Below, piece by piece: positions 8,318-15,681 of a stretch of DNA of 56,465 bases (position 1 is its first letter; each line of letters opens with the position of its first letter). The stretch spans positions 1 to 56,465 of the forward strand of contig DASVBE010000015.1 of NCBI GenBank assembly GCA_036375995.1, written 5' to 3'. This DNA comes from DASVBE01 sp036375995. GTDB lineage: Bacteria; Actinomycetota; Actinomycetes; Streptosporangiales; Streptosporangiaceae. The notes beneath the pieces were generated by a model. That model worked only from the letters and a program-made list of their open reading frames with translations. It was not told the DNA's origin and did no database searches. A program made the position numbers and the translations under genes.

Positions 8318-9514
8318 TCAGATGATGGCGGCTTCGCGCAGCCTGGCTCGCTCGTCCGGGCCGAGCCCGAGCAGGCTGCCCCAGACGTGGTCGTTGTGCT
8401 CGCCCAGCGCGGGTCCTGCGGACCGGACCGCACCGGGGGTGACGGACAGCTTGGGCACGACGTTCTGCATCGGCAGCGGCCCGAAATCGGGGTGCGGGAC
8501 GCTGACGATCGCCTCCCGCGCGGCGAAGTGCGGGTCGGCCAGCATGTCCCTGGCCCGGAAGATCCGCCCGGCCGGGACGCCGGCTTCGTGCAGCCGGGCC
8601 AGCAGGTCATCCGCGGCCAGCGTGCCAGTCCATTCCGCGATGAGGTTGTCCAGCTCGGTCATGGCCGCGCCGCGGGCCCCGTGGGTGGCGAACCGCGGGT
8701 CCGTGGCCAGCCCCGGCTGGCCCATTGCGCCGGCCAGCCGGCCGAACACGGTGTCCTGGTTGGCCGCGATCAGCACCAGGTCGCCGTCGCCGGTCGGGTA
8801 GACGTTGCTGGGCGCCACGTTGGGCAGCACCGCGCCGGTCCGCTCGCGCTGGTAACCGGCCACCGCCCACTCCGGGATCAGCGACTCCATCATGCCGAGC
8901 ACGGCCTCGTAGATCGCTGAATCCACGACCTGACCGCGGCCTGAGCGCTCCCGGTAGTGCAGCGCGACCAGCGTGCCCAGGCAGGCGAAGGTGGCCGCGA
9001 GCGAGTCGCCGATCGAGATCCCGGCCCGCACCGGGACCTCGCCGGGGGTGCCCATCACGTACCGGATGCCGCCCATCGCCTCGCCGATCGAGCCGAACCC
9101 GGCCCGCGCCGAGTACGGCCCGGTCTGCCCGTAGCCGGACACCCGGGTGATCACCAGCCGCGGGTTGTCCTGCCACAGCTGGTGCGGGCCGAGCCCCCAG
9201 CGCTCCAGCGTGCCCGGCCGGAAGTTCTCCACCAGCACGTCGGCCGTGCCGAGCAGGCGGCGCAGCAGGTCCTGGCCCTCGGGGGCGCGCAGGTTGCAGG
9301 TGACCGACAGCTTGTTCCTGGCCACCACCGGCCACCACAGCGACTTGCCGTGCGGCTTCTCCCGGCCCCATTCGCGCATCGGGTCGCCCCGGCCGGGGTC
9401 CTCCACCTTGATCACCTCGGCGCCGAAGTCGCCGAGCAGCTGGCCGCAGAACGGGCCGGCCAGCAGCTGGCCGAGCTCGACCACGCGCAGGTCACCCAGT
9501 GGTAGCTCGCTCAC
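8318..9514 (-). CDS. CaiB/BaiF class III CoA-transferase
   Basis: 398-residue class III CoA-transferase. N-terminal signature GDLRVVELGQLLAGPFCGQL, the DFGAEVIKVEDPGRGDPMR block, LVENFRPGTLERWGLG and PSNVYPTGDGDLVLIAANQD are family hallmarks. By eye, the residue matching the catalytic Asp of formyl-CoA transferase is Glu in YEAVLGM; this needs an alignment. The start is GTG 9514, overlapping the GntR stop as GTGA; the much longer open frame upstream is antisense-like and not used. It activates a carboxylic acid by CoA exchange. With the divergent HMG-CoA-lyase-type gene under the same operator, a (hydroxy)dicarboxylate such as 3-hydroxy-3-methylglutarate or citramalate is a reasonable guess. 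Confidence 0.88.
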   Translation of the reverse strand: MSELPLGDLRVVELGQLLAGPFCGQLLGDFGAEVIKVEDPGRGDPMREWGREKPHGKSLWWPVVARNKLSVTCNLRAPEGQDLLRRLLGTADVLVENFRPGTLERWGLGPHQLWQDNPRLVITRVSGYGQTGPYSARAGFGSIGEAMGGIRYVMGTPGEVPVRAGISIGDSLAATFACLGTLVALHYRERSGRGQVVDSAIYEAVLGMMESLIPEWAVAGYQRERTGAVLPNVAPSNVYPTGDGDLVLIAANQDTVFGRLAGAMGQPGLATDPRFATHGARGAAMTELDNLIAEWTGTLAADDLLARLHEAGVPAGRIFRARDMLADPHFAAREAIVSVPHPDFGPLPMQNVVPKLSVTPGAVRSAGPALGEHNDHVWGSLLGLGPDERARLREAAII

Positions 9515-10164
9515 GGCGTCACCTCCGCGGAATCGCCGAGCATGGTCGCCCGGGCGTTGTACAGGTGGCTGCGCATGACCGCCTCGGCCCACTCCGGCTC
9601 CCGGGCCCGGGCCGCCTCGACCATCTCCACGTGGTGGGCCAGGCTGCGGGCCAGCGCGCCGGGGCTGTAGTGCTGGAAGTTCTGCCGGACCACGGCCGCG
9701 TGGGTGACCGTGGTGAGCGAGGAGGCCAGCTGCGGGTTCCGCGCCTCGGCCACGAACAGCCCGTGGAACTGGCGGTTCAGCTCGACGATCGCGGCCAGGT
9801 CCTGGCCGTCGCCGGGCCGGCCCACCGCGCGCATCTGCCCGGCCAGCGCGGACAGCTCGTCCACCTGAGCGCCGGTCAGCCGGGGCACCGCCTGGCGGAC
9901 CGCGTACGGCTCGAGCCGGAGCCGGACCTCGAAGATCTCCCGCAGCTCGGCGGTGCTCCACGAGGTCACCCGGGCGCCGCGGTTCGGGCTCAGCTCGACC
10001 AGCCCCTCGGCGGCCAGCCGGGACAGCGCCTCGCGGACCGGGGTCCGGCTCACCGACAGCTGCCGGGCCAGGTCGACCTCGCCGATCCGGGCGCCGGCCG
10101 GGATCCGCCCGGCCAGGATGCTCTCCCGGATGACGTCAGCGGCCTGCTCAGCAGCCTGTCGCAC
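9511..10164 (-). CDS. GntR family regulator, FCD subfamily
   Basis: 217-residue regulator. An N-terminal winged HTH (ADVIRESILAGRIPAGARIG, then LSVSRTPVREALSRLAAEGL) is followed by an all-helical FCD ligand domain containing FEVRLRLEPYAVRQA and ELNRQFHGLFVAEA. The start is GTG 10164 with AGGGAG five bases upstream; the reading frame continues further up but without a start supported by a ribosome site. It heads the operon with the CoA-transferase and hydantoinase genes and is divergent from the lyase gene. The two TTGCATGCAA palindromes in the intergenic region are its likely autoregulatory sites. FCD regulators usually sense carboxylic acids. Confidence 0.9.
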   Translation of the reverse strand: MRQAAEQAADVIRESILAGRIPAGARIGEVDLARQLSVSRTPVREALSRLAAEGLVELSPNRGARVTSWSTAELREIFEVRLRLEPYAVRQAVPRLTGAQVDELSALAGQMRAVGRPGDGQDLAAIVELNRQFHGLFVAEARNPQLASSLTTVTHAAVVRQNFQHYSPGALARSLAHHVEMVEAARAREPEWAEAVMRSHLYNARATMLGDSAEVTP

Positions 10165-10195
10165 GGCGCTCCCTGGGGCTACGGGACTCGGGTCC

Positions 10196-10211
10196 AGATT
10201 GCATGCAATCT
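10196..10211. promoter_or_regulatory. GntR operator, site A
   Basis: Perfect 16-bp palindrome AGATTGCATGCAATCT, 31 bases before the GntR start codon. Its core TTGCATGCAA is repeated exactly at 10303-10312 on the other side of the divergent region. The symmetric TTGyATrCAA shape is typical of FCD-type GntR operators (established knowledge); binding is inferred. Confidence 0.75.
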
Positions 10212-10302
10212 TGGCGGCGGCCCACCCGGGAGCGCAAGACCCGGCTCCAGAATCAGCGTAATCCTCCTTCTGGCCGCAGCGCCGTGAGCGTGCCACGATA
10301 AC

Positions 10303-10312
10303 TTGCATGCAA
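10303..10312. promoter_or_regulatory. GntR operator, site B, overlapping the lyase start codon
   Basis: TTGCATGCAA palindrome identical to the core of site A. The ATG of the lyase gene (10307-10309) lies inside it, and no Shine-Dalgarno sequence precedes that ATG. The hexamer GATAAC a few bases upstream could be a -10 box of a leaderless transcript. A repressor on this site would block initiation directly. Confidence 0.65.
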
Positions 10313-11197
10313 TCCGTGCAGGTGGTCGAAGTTGCCCCGCGGGACGGGCTGCAGAACGAGCGCGCGATCCTGCCCACCGAGGCCAAGCTCGAGCTGGTTA
10401 CCGCGCTGGCCGCGACCGGCGTGCGGCGGATCGAGGTGACCAGCTTCGTCAACCCGGCCCGGGTGCCCCAGCTGGCCGACAGCGAGGCGCTGTGCGCCCG
10501 GCTGCCGCGCGGCCGGGTCTCCTGGATCGGGCTGGTGCTCAACGAGCGCGGCCTGGACCGGGCCATCCGTGCCGGGATGGACGAGGTCAATGTGGTGGTC
10601 GTGGCCACGAACCGGTTCAGCGAGCGCAACCAGGGCGTCAGCACCGCCGGGGCGATCGCGGCGTGGGAGCGGATGGCGGCGAGGGCCAGGGAAGCCGGGC
10701 TGCGCACCACGGTGACGATCGCCGCCGCATTCGGCTGCCCATTCGAGGGCGAGGTCGCGCCCGAGCGGGTCGCCGCCGTGCTCGGCCAGTGCGCGCAGGC
10801 GCAGCCCGACGAGGTGGCGCTGGCCGACACGATCGGCGTCGGCGTGCCGGCCGGGGTCCGCGCGCTGGCCGACGTGGCCGCGGACGCCGCCCCGGGCATC
10901 CCGCTCCGCTGGCACTTCCACAACACCCGCAACACCGGCTACGCGAACGCGATCACCGCGGTCGAGCGGGGCGCCGCGGCGCTCGACGCCAGCGCGGGCG
11001 GCATCGGCGGCTGCCCGTTCGCGCCCGCCGCGACCGGCAACATCGCCACCGAGGACCTGCTCTACCTGCTGCACCGCTCCGGCGTGCAGACCGGCATGTC
11101 CCTGCCGGCCCTGGAGCCCGCCGCGAACCTCCTGGCCGGCGCCCTGGGCACACCGGTGCCGGGCCTGCTCACCCGGGCCGGGCCGTTCCCCGGCTAA
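10307..11197 (+). CDS. Hydroxymethylglutaryl-CoA lyase-type enzyme
   Basis: 296-residue TIM-barrel lyase of the HMGL/DRE-TIM family. The metal and catalytic motifs are present: VEVAPRDGLQNE near the N terminus, HFHNTRNTGYANA (metal-binding His pair) and GGIGGCPFAPAATGNIATED with the conserved Cys. HMG-CoA lyase splits 3-hydroxy-3-methylglutaryl-CoA into acetyl-CoA and acetoacetate. The start is ATG inside the operator palindrome. It is divergent from the GntR/CoA-transferase/hydantoinase operon, and the CoA-transferase would make the CoA ester that this lyase cleaves. Related bacterial enzymes use other 3-hydroxyacyl-CoAs, so the exact substrate is open. Confidence 0.88.
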   Translation: MQSVQVVEVAPRDGLQNERAILPTEAKLELVTALAATGVRRIEVTSFVNPARVPQLADSEALCARLPRGRVSWIGLVLNERGLDRAIRAGMDEVNVVVVATNRFSERNQGVSTAGAIAAWERMAARAREAGLRTTVTIAAAFGCPFEGEVAPERVAAVLGQCAQAQPDEVALADTIGVGVPAGVRALADVAADAAPGIPLRWHFHNTRNTGYANAITAVERGAAALDASAGGIGGCPFAPAATGNIATEDLLYLLHRSGVQTGMSLPALEPAANLLAGALGTPVPGLLTRAGPFPG

Positions 11198-11245
11198 CCG
11201 CTGACCGATCCCCGGCCTGCGCCCGCCGCCCCTCGGGGTGCCTCG

Positions 11246-11365
11246 CGGTGTGACCGGATCCTAATCTTCTACCACGGGCGGATCACCGCCGAGCTGACCG
11301 CGCCCGGCCTGGACCAGCATCTGGTCCTGGAAGCCATCAGCACGGGAGCCGCGGATGACCGATGA
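11246..11365 (+). pseudogene. C-terminal stump of a sugar-type ABC transporter ATPase
   Basis: An open frame without a start reads RCDRILIFYHGRITAELTA and then GLDQHLVLEAISTGAADDR before TGA at 11363. This matches the end of RbsA/MglA-like double-ATPase proteins (DRI-L-x-x-x-x-GRI-x-x-EL followed by a helix ending in a small-residue tail). No Walker motifs precede it; the upstream HMGL gene ends at 11197. Its stop overlaps the next gene's start (ATGA 11362-11365), the coupling expected in an intact operon. I read it as what a deletion left of an importer that once headed this catabolic operon. Confidence 0.6.
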
Positions 11366-12381
11366 CGGCCGGAAGTAGCCAGGGCCGCCCGGGCGCCCCG
11401 GGCATGCTGTCCAGCCTGACGCCCACGCCGTGGGCGAGGCAGCTCGTCCACGGCGCCTTCGACCTGCACGTGCACATCGCGCCGGACGTGATGCAGCGCC
11501 GGATCACCGACCTGGCGCTGGCCCGGAGGTTCCGCGACACGGGCCTGGCGGGCTTCGCGCTGAAGTCGCACTACGTGCCGACCGCGGAGCGCGCCGCGGT
11601 GCTCAACGAGGCCATGGACGGCGCGGTCACGGTGATCGGCACGCTGACGCTTAACGCCGCGGTCGGCGGCATGAACCCGCTGGCGGTGGAGATCGCCGCG
11701 CGGGAGGGCGCGCGGATCGTGTGGCTGCCCACGCTGGACGCGGCCAACCACCGCGAGCGGCACGCGGATCTGCCTCCCGGCGCGACCCCGCCGATGTGGC
11801 TGGCCCTCCAGCGCGACCTTGACGAGCAGGGCATCACGGTGGACCCGGTGCCGGTGCTCGACGACGCGGGCCAGCCGCTGCCCGCCACCGCCGAGGTGCT
11901 CCGGCTGGCCGCCCGGCACCAGCTCGTGGTGGCCACCGGGCACCTGAGCGCCCGGGAGGCCCGGGCCGCGGCGCAGGCCGCACTGGCCGCCGGGGTGCGG
12001 CACGTGATCGTCACCCACCCGGAGTTCCCGCAGCAGGACATGGCGCTGGACGACCAGGTCGCGCTGGCCGGGCAGGGCGCGTTCCTCGAGCGCTGTTTCA
12101 CCACGCCGTACACCGGCAAGTACGACTGGCCCCGGATGGTGGGCAACATCCGGGCCACCGGGCCCGGGCAGACCATCATCACCACCGACCTCGGCCAGCC
12201 CGCCAACCCCCCGGTCGAGGACGGGCTCGCGCTGATGGCGGACGCCCTGCACGGTGCGGGCTTCACCGACGAGGAGATCACGACGATGATCGTCACGAAC
12301 AGCCGCCTGCTGGCCGGCGCGCCGCCGGCCGCCTCCGCACCGCCGTCCCCACCCGCACCGTCCGTGAGGAATACGGAATGA
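11362..12381 (+). CDS. DUF6282-type metal-dependent hydrolase (amidohydrolase-like)
   Basis: 339-residue putative metal hydrolase. The N-terminal HxH metal motif is DLHVHIAPDVMQRR (His36, His38); further likely ligands are in VATGHLSAREA, VIVTHPEFPQQD and IITTDLGQ, in amidohydrolase/PHP order. The proline/alanine-rich tail (APPAASAPPSPPAPS) is probably unstructured. It is the first intact gene of a coupled five-gene operon and overlaps the next gene (ATGA). DUF6282 has no assigned reaction that I know of. In this context a lactonase step like LigI (2-pyrone-4,6-dicarboxylate hydrolysis) is the best inference, because that is the one step otherwise missing. Confidence 0.75.
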   Translation: MTAGSSQGRPGAPGMLSSLTPTPWARQLVHGAFDLHVHIAPDVMQRRITDLALARRFRDTGLAGFALKSHYVPTAERAAVLNEAMDGAVTVIGTLTLNAAVGGMNPLAVEIAAREGARIVWLPTLDAANHRERHADLPPGATPPMWLALQRDLDEQGITVDPVPVLDDAGQPLPATAEVLRLAARHQLVVATGHLSAREARAAAQAALAAGVRHVIVTHPEFPQQDMALDDQVALAGQGAFLERCFTTPYTGKYDWPRMVGNIRATGPGQTIITTDLGQPANPPVEDGLALMADALHGAGFTDEEITTMIVTNSRLLAGAPPAASAPPSPPAPSVRNTE

Positions 12382-13115
12382 GCGTGGCGGGTCACTCCGC
12401 CCGGGCGCGGCTGCTGGTGGTCAGCGCGCACGCGGCGGACTTCGTCTGGCGGGCGGGCGGCTACATCGCGCTGACCACCGCGGCGGGCGGCGAGGCGCAC
12501 GTGGTCTGCCTGTCGTTCGGGGAGCGCGGCGAGTCCCAGGGCGCGTGGAAGCAGCCGGGCATGACGCTGGACCGGGTCAAGGAGATCCGCCGGGACGAGG
12601 CCGAAACGGCCGGCACGGCGCTCGGCGCGACCATGCACTTCCTGGACAAGGGCGACTACCCGCTGCCGTCCGGCGACGACGTGCTGCTGGAGCTGGCCGG
12701 GCTGATGCGCGAGCTCGCGCCGGAGGTAATCCTCACCCACTCGAGGGCGGACCCGTACAACTACGACCACCCGGTCGCGGCCGACCTGGCCATCCGGGCC
12801 CGTGCGGTGGCCCAGGCGGCCGGCCTGCCGTCGGATCACCCGCCGCTGGGCGCCCCGCCGGTGTTCAGGTTCGAGCCGCACCAGCCGGAGATGTGCGAGT
12901 TCCGGCCCGACGTGCTGGTCGACATCACCGAGGTGTTCGGCCAGAAGGAGGCGGCGATGGCCGCGATGGGCTCGCAGAGCCACCTGGCGCGCTATTACAG
13001 CGCGCTGGCCGAGCGGCGCGGGGTTCAGGCGGTGCGCAACGGCGGCGCCGCGTCGGTCCGCTACGCCGAGGCTTACCAGCGGGTGTTCCCGCAGGTGAGC
13101 GAGGTGCTGTCGTGA
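12378..13115 (+). CDS. PIG-L-type hydratase, GalB-like (4-oxalomesaconate hydratase)
   Basis: 245-residue PIG-L/LmbE-fold protein. Instead of the usual AHPDDE motif it has SAHAADFVWRAGG (His18, Asp21), then SFGERGESQGAWK and THSRADPYNYDHPVAADLA. The HxADFVWRxGG and GERGES combination is characteristic of the zinc-dependent 4-oxalomesaconate hydratase GalB of the gallate pathway rather than of sugar deacetylases. GalB hydrates 4-oxalomesaconate to 4-carboxy-4-hydroxy-2-oxoadipate, the substrate of the aldolase encoded next. The start overlaps the preceding stop (ATGA), and its own stop overlaps the next start (GTGA). Confidence 0.82.
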   Translation: MSVAGHSARARLLVVSAHAADFVWRAGGYIALTTAAGGEAHVVCLSFGERGESQGAWKQPGMTLDRVKEIRRDEAETAGTALGATMHFLDKGDYPLPSGDDVLLELAGLMRELAPEVILTHSRADPYNYDHPVAADLAIRARAVAQAAGLPSDHPPLGAPPVFRFEPHQPEMCEFRPDVLVDITEVFGQKEAAMAAMGSQSHLARYYSALAERRGVQAVRNGGAASVRYAEAYQRVFPQVSEVLS

Positions 13116-13819
13116 AGCCGGTGATCGTGACCGGCCCGCCCCGGGCGGACCGTGCGGCGGTCGCGGAGCTGGGCAAACTCGGCGTGGCCACAGTGCACGA
13201 GGCGGCCGGGAAGACCGGGCTGCTCGGCTGCGACCTGCGCCCGGCCTGGGCGGGGGCGGCCACCGCGGGCACGGCGGTCACCGCGCTGTGCGGGCCCGGC
13301 GACAACCTCATGGTGCACGCGGCCATCGAGCAGGCCGGCCCGGGTGACCTGCTGGTGATCACCACCACGTCGCCGTGCCGCGACGGGTACATCGGGGATC
13401 TGATCGTCACGTCGCTGCTGGCCCGCGGGGTGACCGGCCTGGTCACCACCACCGGGATCCGCGACGTGGCCGCCATCACCGCGATGGGGTTCGGCGTCTG
13501 GTCGGCGCACATCAGCGCCCAGGGCACCAGCAAGGCCAGCGCGGGCTGCGTGAACGTGCCGGTGGCCATTGGCGGCACCGTGGTGCACCCGGGCGACGTG
13601 GTCGTCGCCGACGACGACGGGGTGGTCTGCGTGCCCCGCGCCCGGGCCGCCGAGGTGGCCGCGGCCGGCCGTGCGCGGGTGGCCAGGGAGGACGAGGCCA
13701 GGGACGCGTTCGCCCGCGGCGAGCTGGGCCTGGACCGGTACGGGCTGCGTGCGGTGCTCGACCGGCTCGGGGTGCGCTACGTCCCGGCGGAGCATGCGGC
13801 CGCTGGCGGTGAGTCGTGA
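13112..13819 (+). CDS. 4-Carboxy-4-hydroxy-2-oxoadipate aldolase/oxaloacetate decarboxylase (LigK/GalC-like)
   Basis: 235-residue RraA-fold enzyme. Family features are an N-terminal LGVATVHEAAGKTGLL, GPGDNLMVHAAIEQAGPGD, GDLIVTSLLARG, the catalytic Arg-Asp pair in TTTGIRDVAAI and ISAQGTSKASAGCVNVPV. Members cleave 4-carboxy-4-hydroxy-2-oxoadipate to pyruvate and oxaloacetate using a divalent metal, and decarboxylate oxaloacetate. The start is GTG overlapping the GalB-like stop (GTGA). Pairing with a GalB-type hydratase strongly supports the end steps of a meta-cleavage pathway for a carboxylated catechol or gallate-type ring. An HMG aldolase activity is also known in the family. Confidence 0.88.
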   Translation: MKPVIVTGPPRADRAAVAELGKLGVATVHEAAGKTGLLGCDLRPAWAGAATAGTAVTALCGPGDNLMVHAAIEQAGPGDLLVITTTSPCRDGYIGDLIVTSLLARGVTGLVTTTGIRDVAAITAMGFGVWSAHISAQGTSKASAGCVNVPVAIGGTVVHPGDVVVADDDGVVCVPRARAAEVAAAGRARVAREDEARDAFARGELGLDRYGLRAVLDRLGVRYVPAEHAAAGGES

Positions 13820-13860
13820 CCGGGCCGGGGCCGGCCGCGGGGCCAGGAGGTGAGCCGGCC

Positions 13861-14838
13861 ATGACCAGGGCACAGCCGGACCCGCCCGCCGGGCGGTGCC
13901 GGGATATCGCCCACGTTTCCGCGGTTGAGCTGCGCACCCAGGTGCCCGAGATGACGGTGGACTTCTTCGTCCGGCTGCTCGGCATGTCCGAGGTGGCCCG
14001 CGAGGGCGACCGGGTCTGGCTGCGCACCTGGGATGACTACGAGCGGTTCACGGTCTGCGTGGTGGGCGGCCCGGCCTCGGGGATCGGCCGGACCTGGATG
14101 CGCGCGGCCAGCCCGGAGGCGCTGGCCCGCCGGGTGGCCGCGATCGAGGCGGCCGGCTACGGGGTGGGCTGGGAGGACGGCGAGCAGGGCCTGGGCCCGG
14201 TGTACCGGTTCCGGGATCCAGACGGCCACGACATGGGCGTGTACTGGGAGACCGAGTGGTGGGCCGCGCCGGAGGGGCAGCGCCCGGCGCTGAAGAACCA
14301 GGCCTCGCCCTTCCCGGGCCGCGGGGCCTGCGTACGGCGGCTCGATCATGTGAACTACCTCGCCGCGGACATCCCGGCGGTGACCAGGTTCCTCCCTGAC
14401 GTGCTGGGCGCCCAGCTGACCGAGCAGATCGTGCTCGACGACGGGACCCCGTCGGCGGTCTGGTATCACGTCGCCGACAAGAGCTACGACCTGGTGTACA
14501 CCAGCGACTGGACCGGTTCCACCGGGCGGCTGCATCATGTGGCGTTCGCCACCGACCAGCGCGAGGACATCCTGCGCACCGCGGACGTGATGCTCGAGGC
14601 CGGCATCCACATCGAGACCGGGCCGCACAAGCACGCGATCCAGCAGACGTTCTTCCTGTACGTCTGGGAGCCGGGCGGCAACCGGATCGAGCTGTGCAAC
14701 GCCGGCGCCCGGCTGGTGCTCGCCCCGGACTGGCGGCCGATCTCGTGGACCCCGGCCGAGCGGGCCAAGGGCCAGGCCTGGGGGCTCAAGACCATCGACA
14801 GCTTCCACACCCACGGCACTCCCCCGGTGGCCCCATGA
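13861..14838 (+). CDS. VOC-superfamily extradiol ring-cleavage dioxygenase
   Basis: 325-residue protein with two VOC modules, the layout of type I extradiol (catechol 2,3-) dioxygenases. In the C-terminal module the 2-His-1-Glu iron ligands are suggested by RLDHVNYLAADI, RLHHVAFATDQRED and NRIELCNAG. The start chosen is ATG 13861 because a perfect AGGAGGTGA (13845-13853) lies seven bases upstream; a GTG at 13816 overlapping the aldolase stop would add 15 low-complexity residues. Predicted reaction: Fe(II)-dependent meta cleavage of a catechol. Its operon position before a dehydrogenase and with GalB/LigK-type genes points to a carboxylated catechol. Confidence 0.85.
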   Translation: MTRAQPDPPAGRCRDIAHVSAVELRTQVPEMTVDFFVRLLGMSEVAREGDRVWLRTWDDYERFTVCVVGGPASGIGRTWMRAASPEALARRVAAIEAAGYGVGWEDGEQGLGPVYRFRDPDGHDMGVYWETEWWAAPEGQRPALKNQASPFPGRGACVRRLDHVNYLAADIPAVTRFLPDVLGAQLTEQIVLDDGTPSAVWYHVADKSYDLVYTSDWTGSTGRLHHVAFATDQREDILRTADVMLEAGIHIETGPHKHAIQQTFFLYVWEPGGNRIELCNAGARLVLAPDWRPISWTPAERAKGQAWGLKTIDSFHTHGTPPVAP

Positions 14839-15647
14839 CTGGCTCCGTGACCGGCTCCGTGACCGGGCCGGATGCGCCGCCGGTGACGGTGGCCGTGCTC
14901 GGCCTGGGCGAGGCGGGCGGCCGGATCGCGGCCGACCTGGCAGCCGCCGGGGCGCGGGTGCGCGGCTTCGACCCGGCCGTCCCCGCCCCGCCGGGTGTGC
15001 TGGCCGCGGCCGGCGACGCGGACGCCTGCCGGGGCGCCGGGCTGGTGCTCAGCCTGACCACGGCGGCCGAGTCGGCCGGCGCGCTGCGGCAGGCGCTGCC
15101 CGGGCTGGAGCCGGGGGCCTGCTACGCCGACGCGAACACCGCGTCGGCCCGGCACAAACAAGGGCTGGCCGCGGCGGCCGGCGCGGCCGGGGTGGCGTTC
15201 GCGGACGTCGCCATCATGGCACCGATCCTGGCCCGCGGGCTTGGCACGCCGATGCTGGCGTCCGGCCCGGCCGCGGCGCAGGTGGTGGCCATCCTGCGCG
15301 GTTTCGGCGGGTCGGCCGAGGTGCTGGCCGGGCCGCCCGGCGCGGCGGCCACCAGGAAACTGCTGCGCAGCGTGTTCTACAAGGGCATGGCGGCCGCGGT
15401 GGTGGAGGCGCTGCGCGCCGCCGAGGCGGCCGGGCAGGCGGACTGGCTGCGCGGCCACATCGCCGCGGAGCTGGCCGCCGCCGACGAGGCCATGGCGGCG
15501 CGGCTGGAGGAGGGCAGCTACCAGCACGCGGCCCGCCGGGTGCACGAGATGGCCGCGGCCGCCGAGCTGGTCGAGGAGCTGGGGGTGGTGCCGCGGGTGA
15601 CCAGGGCCAGCCAGGAACAGCTGGCCGAGCTCGCCGGCGGCGGCTGA
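14835..15647 (+). CDS. NAD(P)-binding dehydrogenase with DUF1932 C-terminal domain
   Basis: 270-residue oxidoreductase of the 6-phosphogluconate/3-hydroxyisobutyrate dehydrogenase superfamily. The Rossmann glycine motif is VLGLGEAGGRIAADLA; VLSLTTAAESAGALRQALP and the helical C-terminal half (TRKLLRSVFYKGMAAAVVEAL) fit DUF1932 proteins. The start overlaps the dioxygenase stop (ATGA), and the first residues repeat TGSVTGSVT because of a tandem 12-base repeat. It ends the operon. A role in oxidising the ring-cleavage semialdehyde, analogous to but not homologous with LigC, is inferred from context. DUF1932 proteins otherwise act on hydroxy acids. Confidence 0.8.
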   Translation: MTGSVTGSVTGPDAPPVTVAVLGLGEAGGRIAADLAAAGARVRGFDPAVPAPPGVLAAAGDADACRGAGLVLSLTTAAESAGALRQALPGLEPGACYADANTASARHKQGLAAAAGAAGVAFADVAIMAPILARGLGTPMLASGPAAAQVVAILRGFGGSAEVLAGPPGAAATRKLLRSVFYKGMAAAVVEALRAAEAAGQADWLRGHIAAELAAADEAMAARLEEGSYQHAARRVHEMAAAAELVEELGVVPRVTRASQEQLAELAGGG

Positions 15648-15681
15648 ACGGCGGCCGCGCCGCCGGCCGGCGCCGGGCGGG

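Noticed and set aside
6288..8801. 837-codon plus-strand frame antisense to hyuA and the CoA-transferase
   Set aside because: Mirror of two conserved genes; composition typical of an antisense frame at high GC.
9515..9961. N-terminal extension of the CoA-transferase frame
   Set aside because: It overlaps the GntR gene in another frame; the conserved N terminus begins at GTG 9514.
13816..13860. Earlier GTG start for the VOC dioxygenase, overlapping the aldolase stop
   Set aside because: A perfect AGGAGGTGA precedes ATG 13861, and the 15 extra residues are low complexity; the earlier start remains possible but is less supported.
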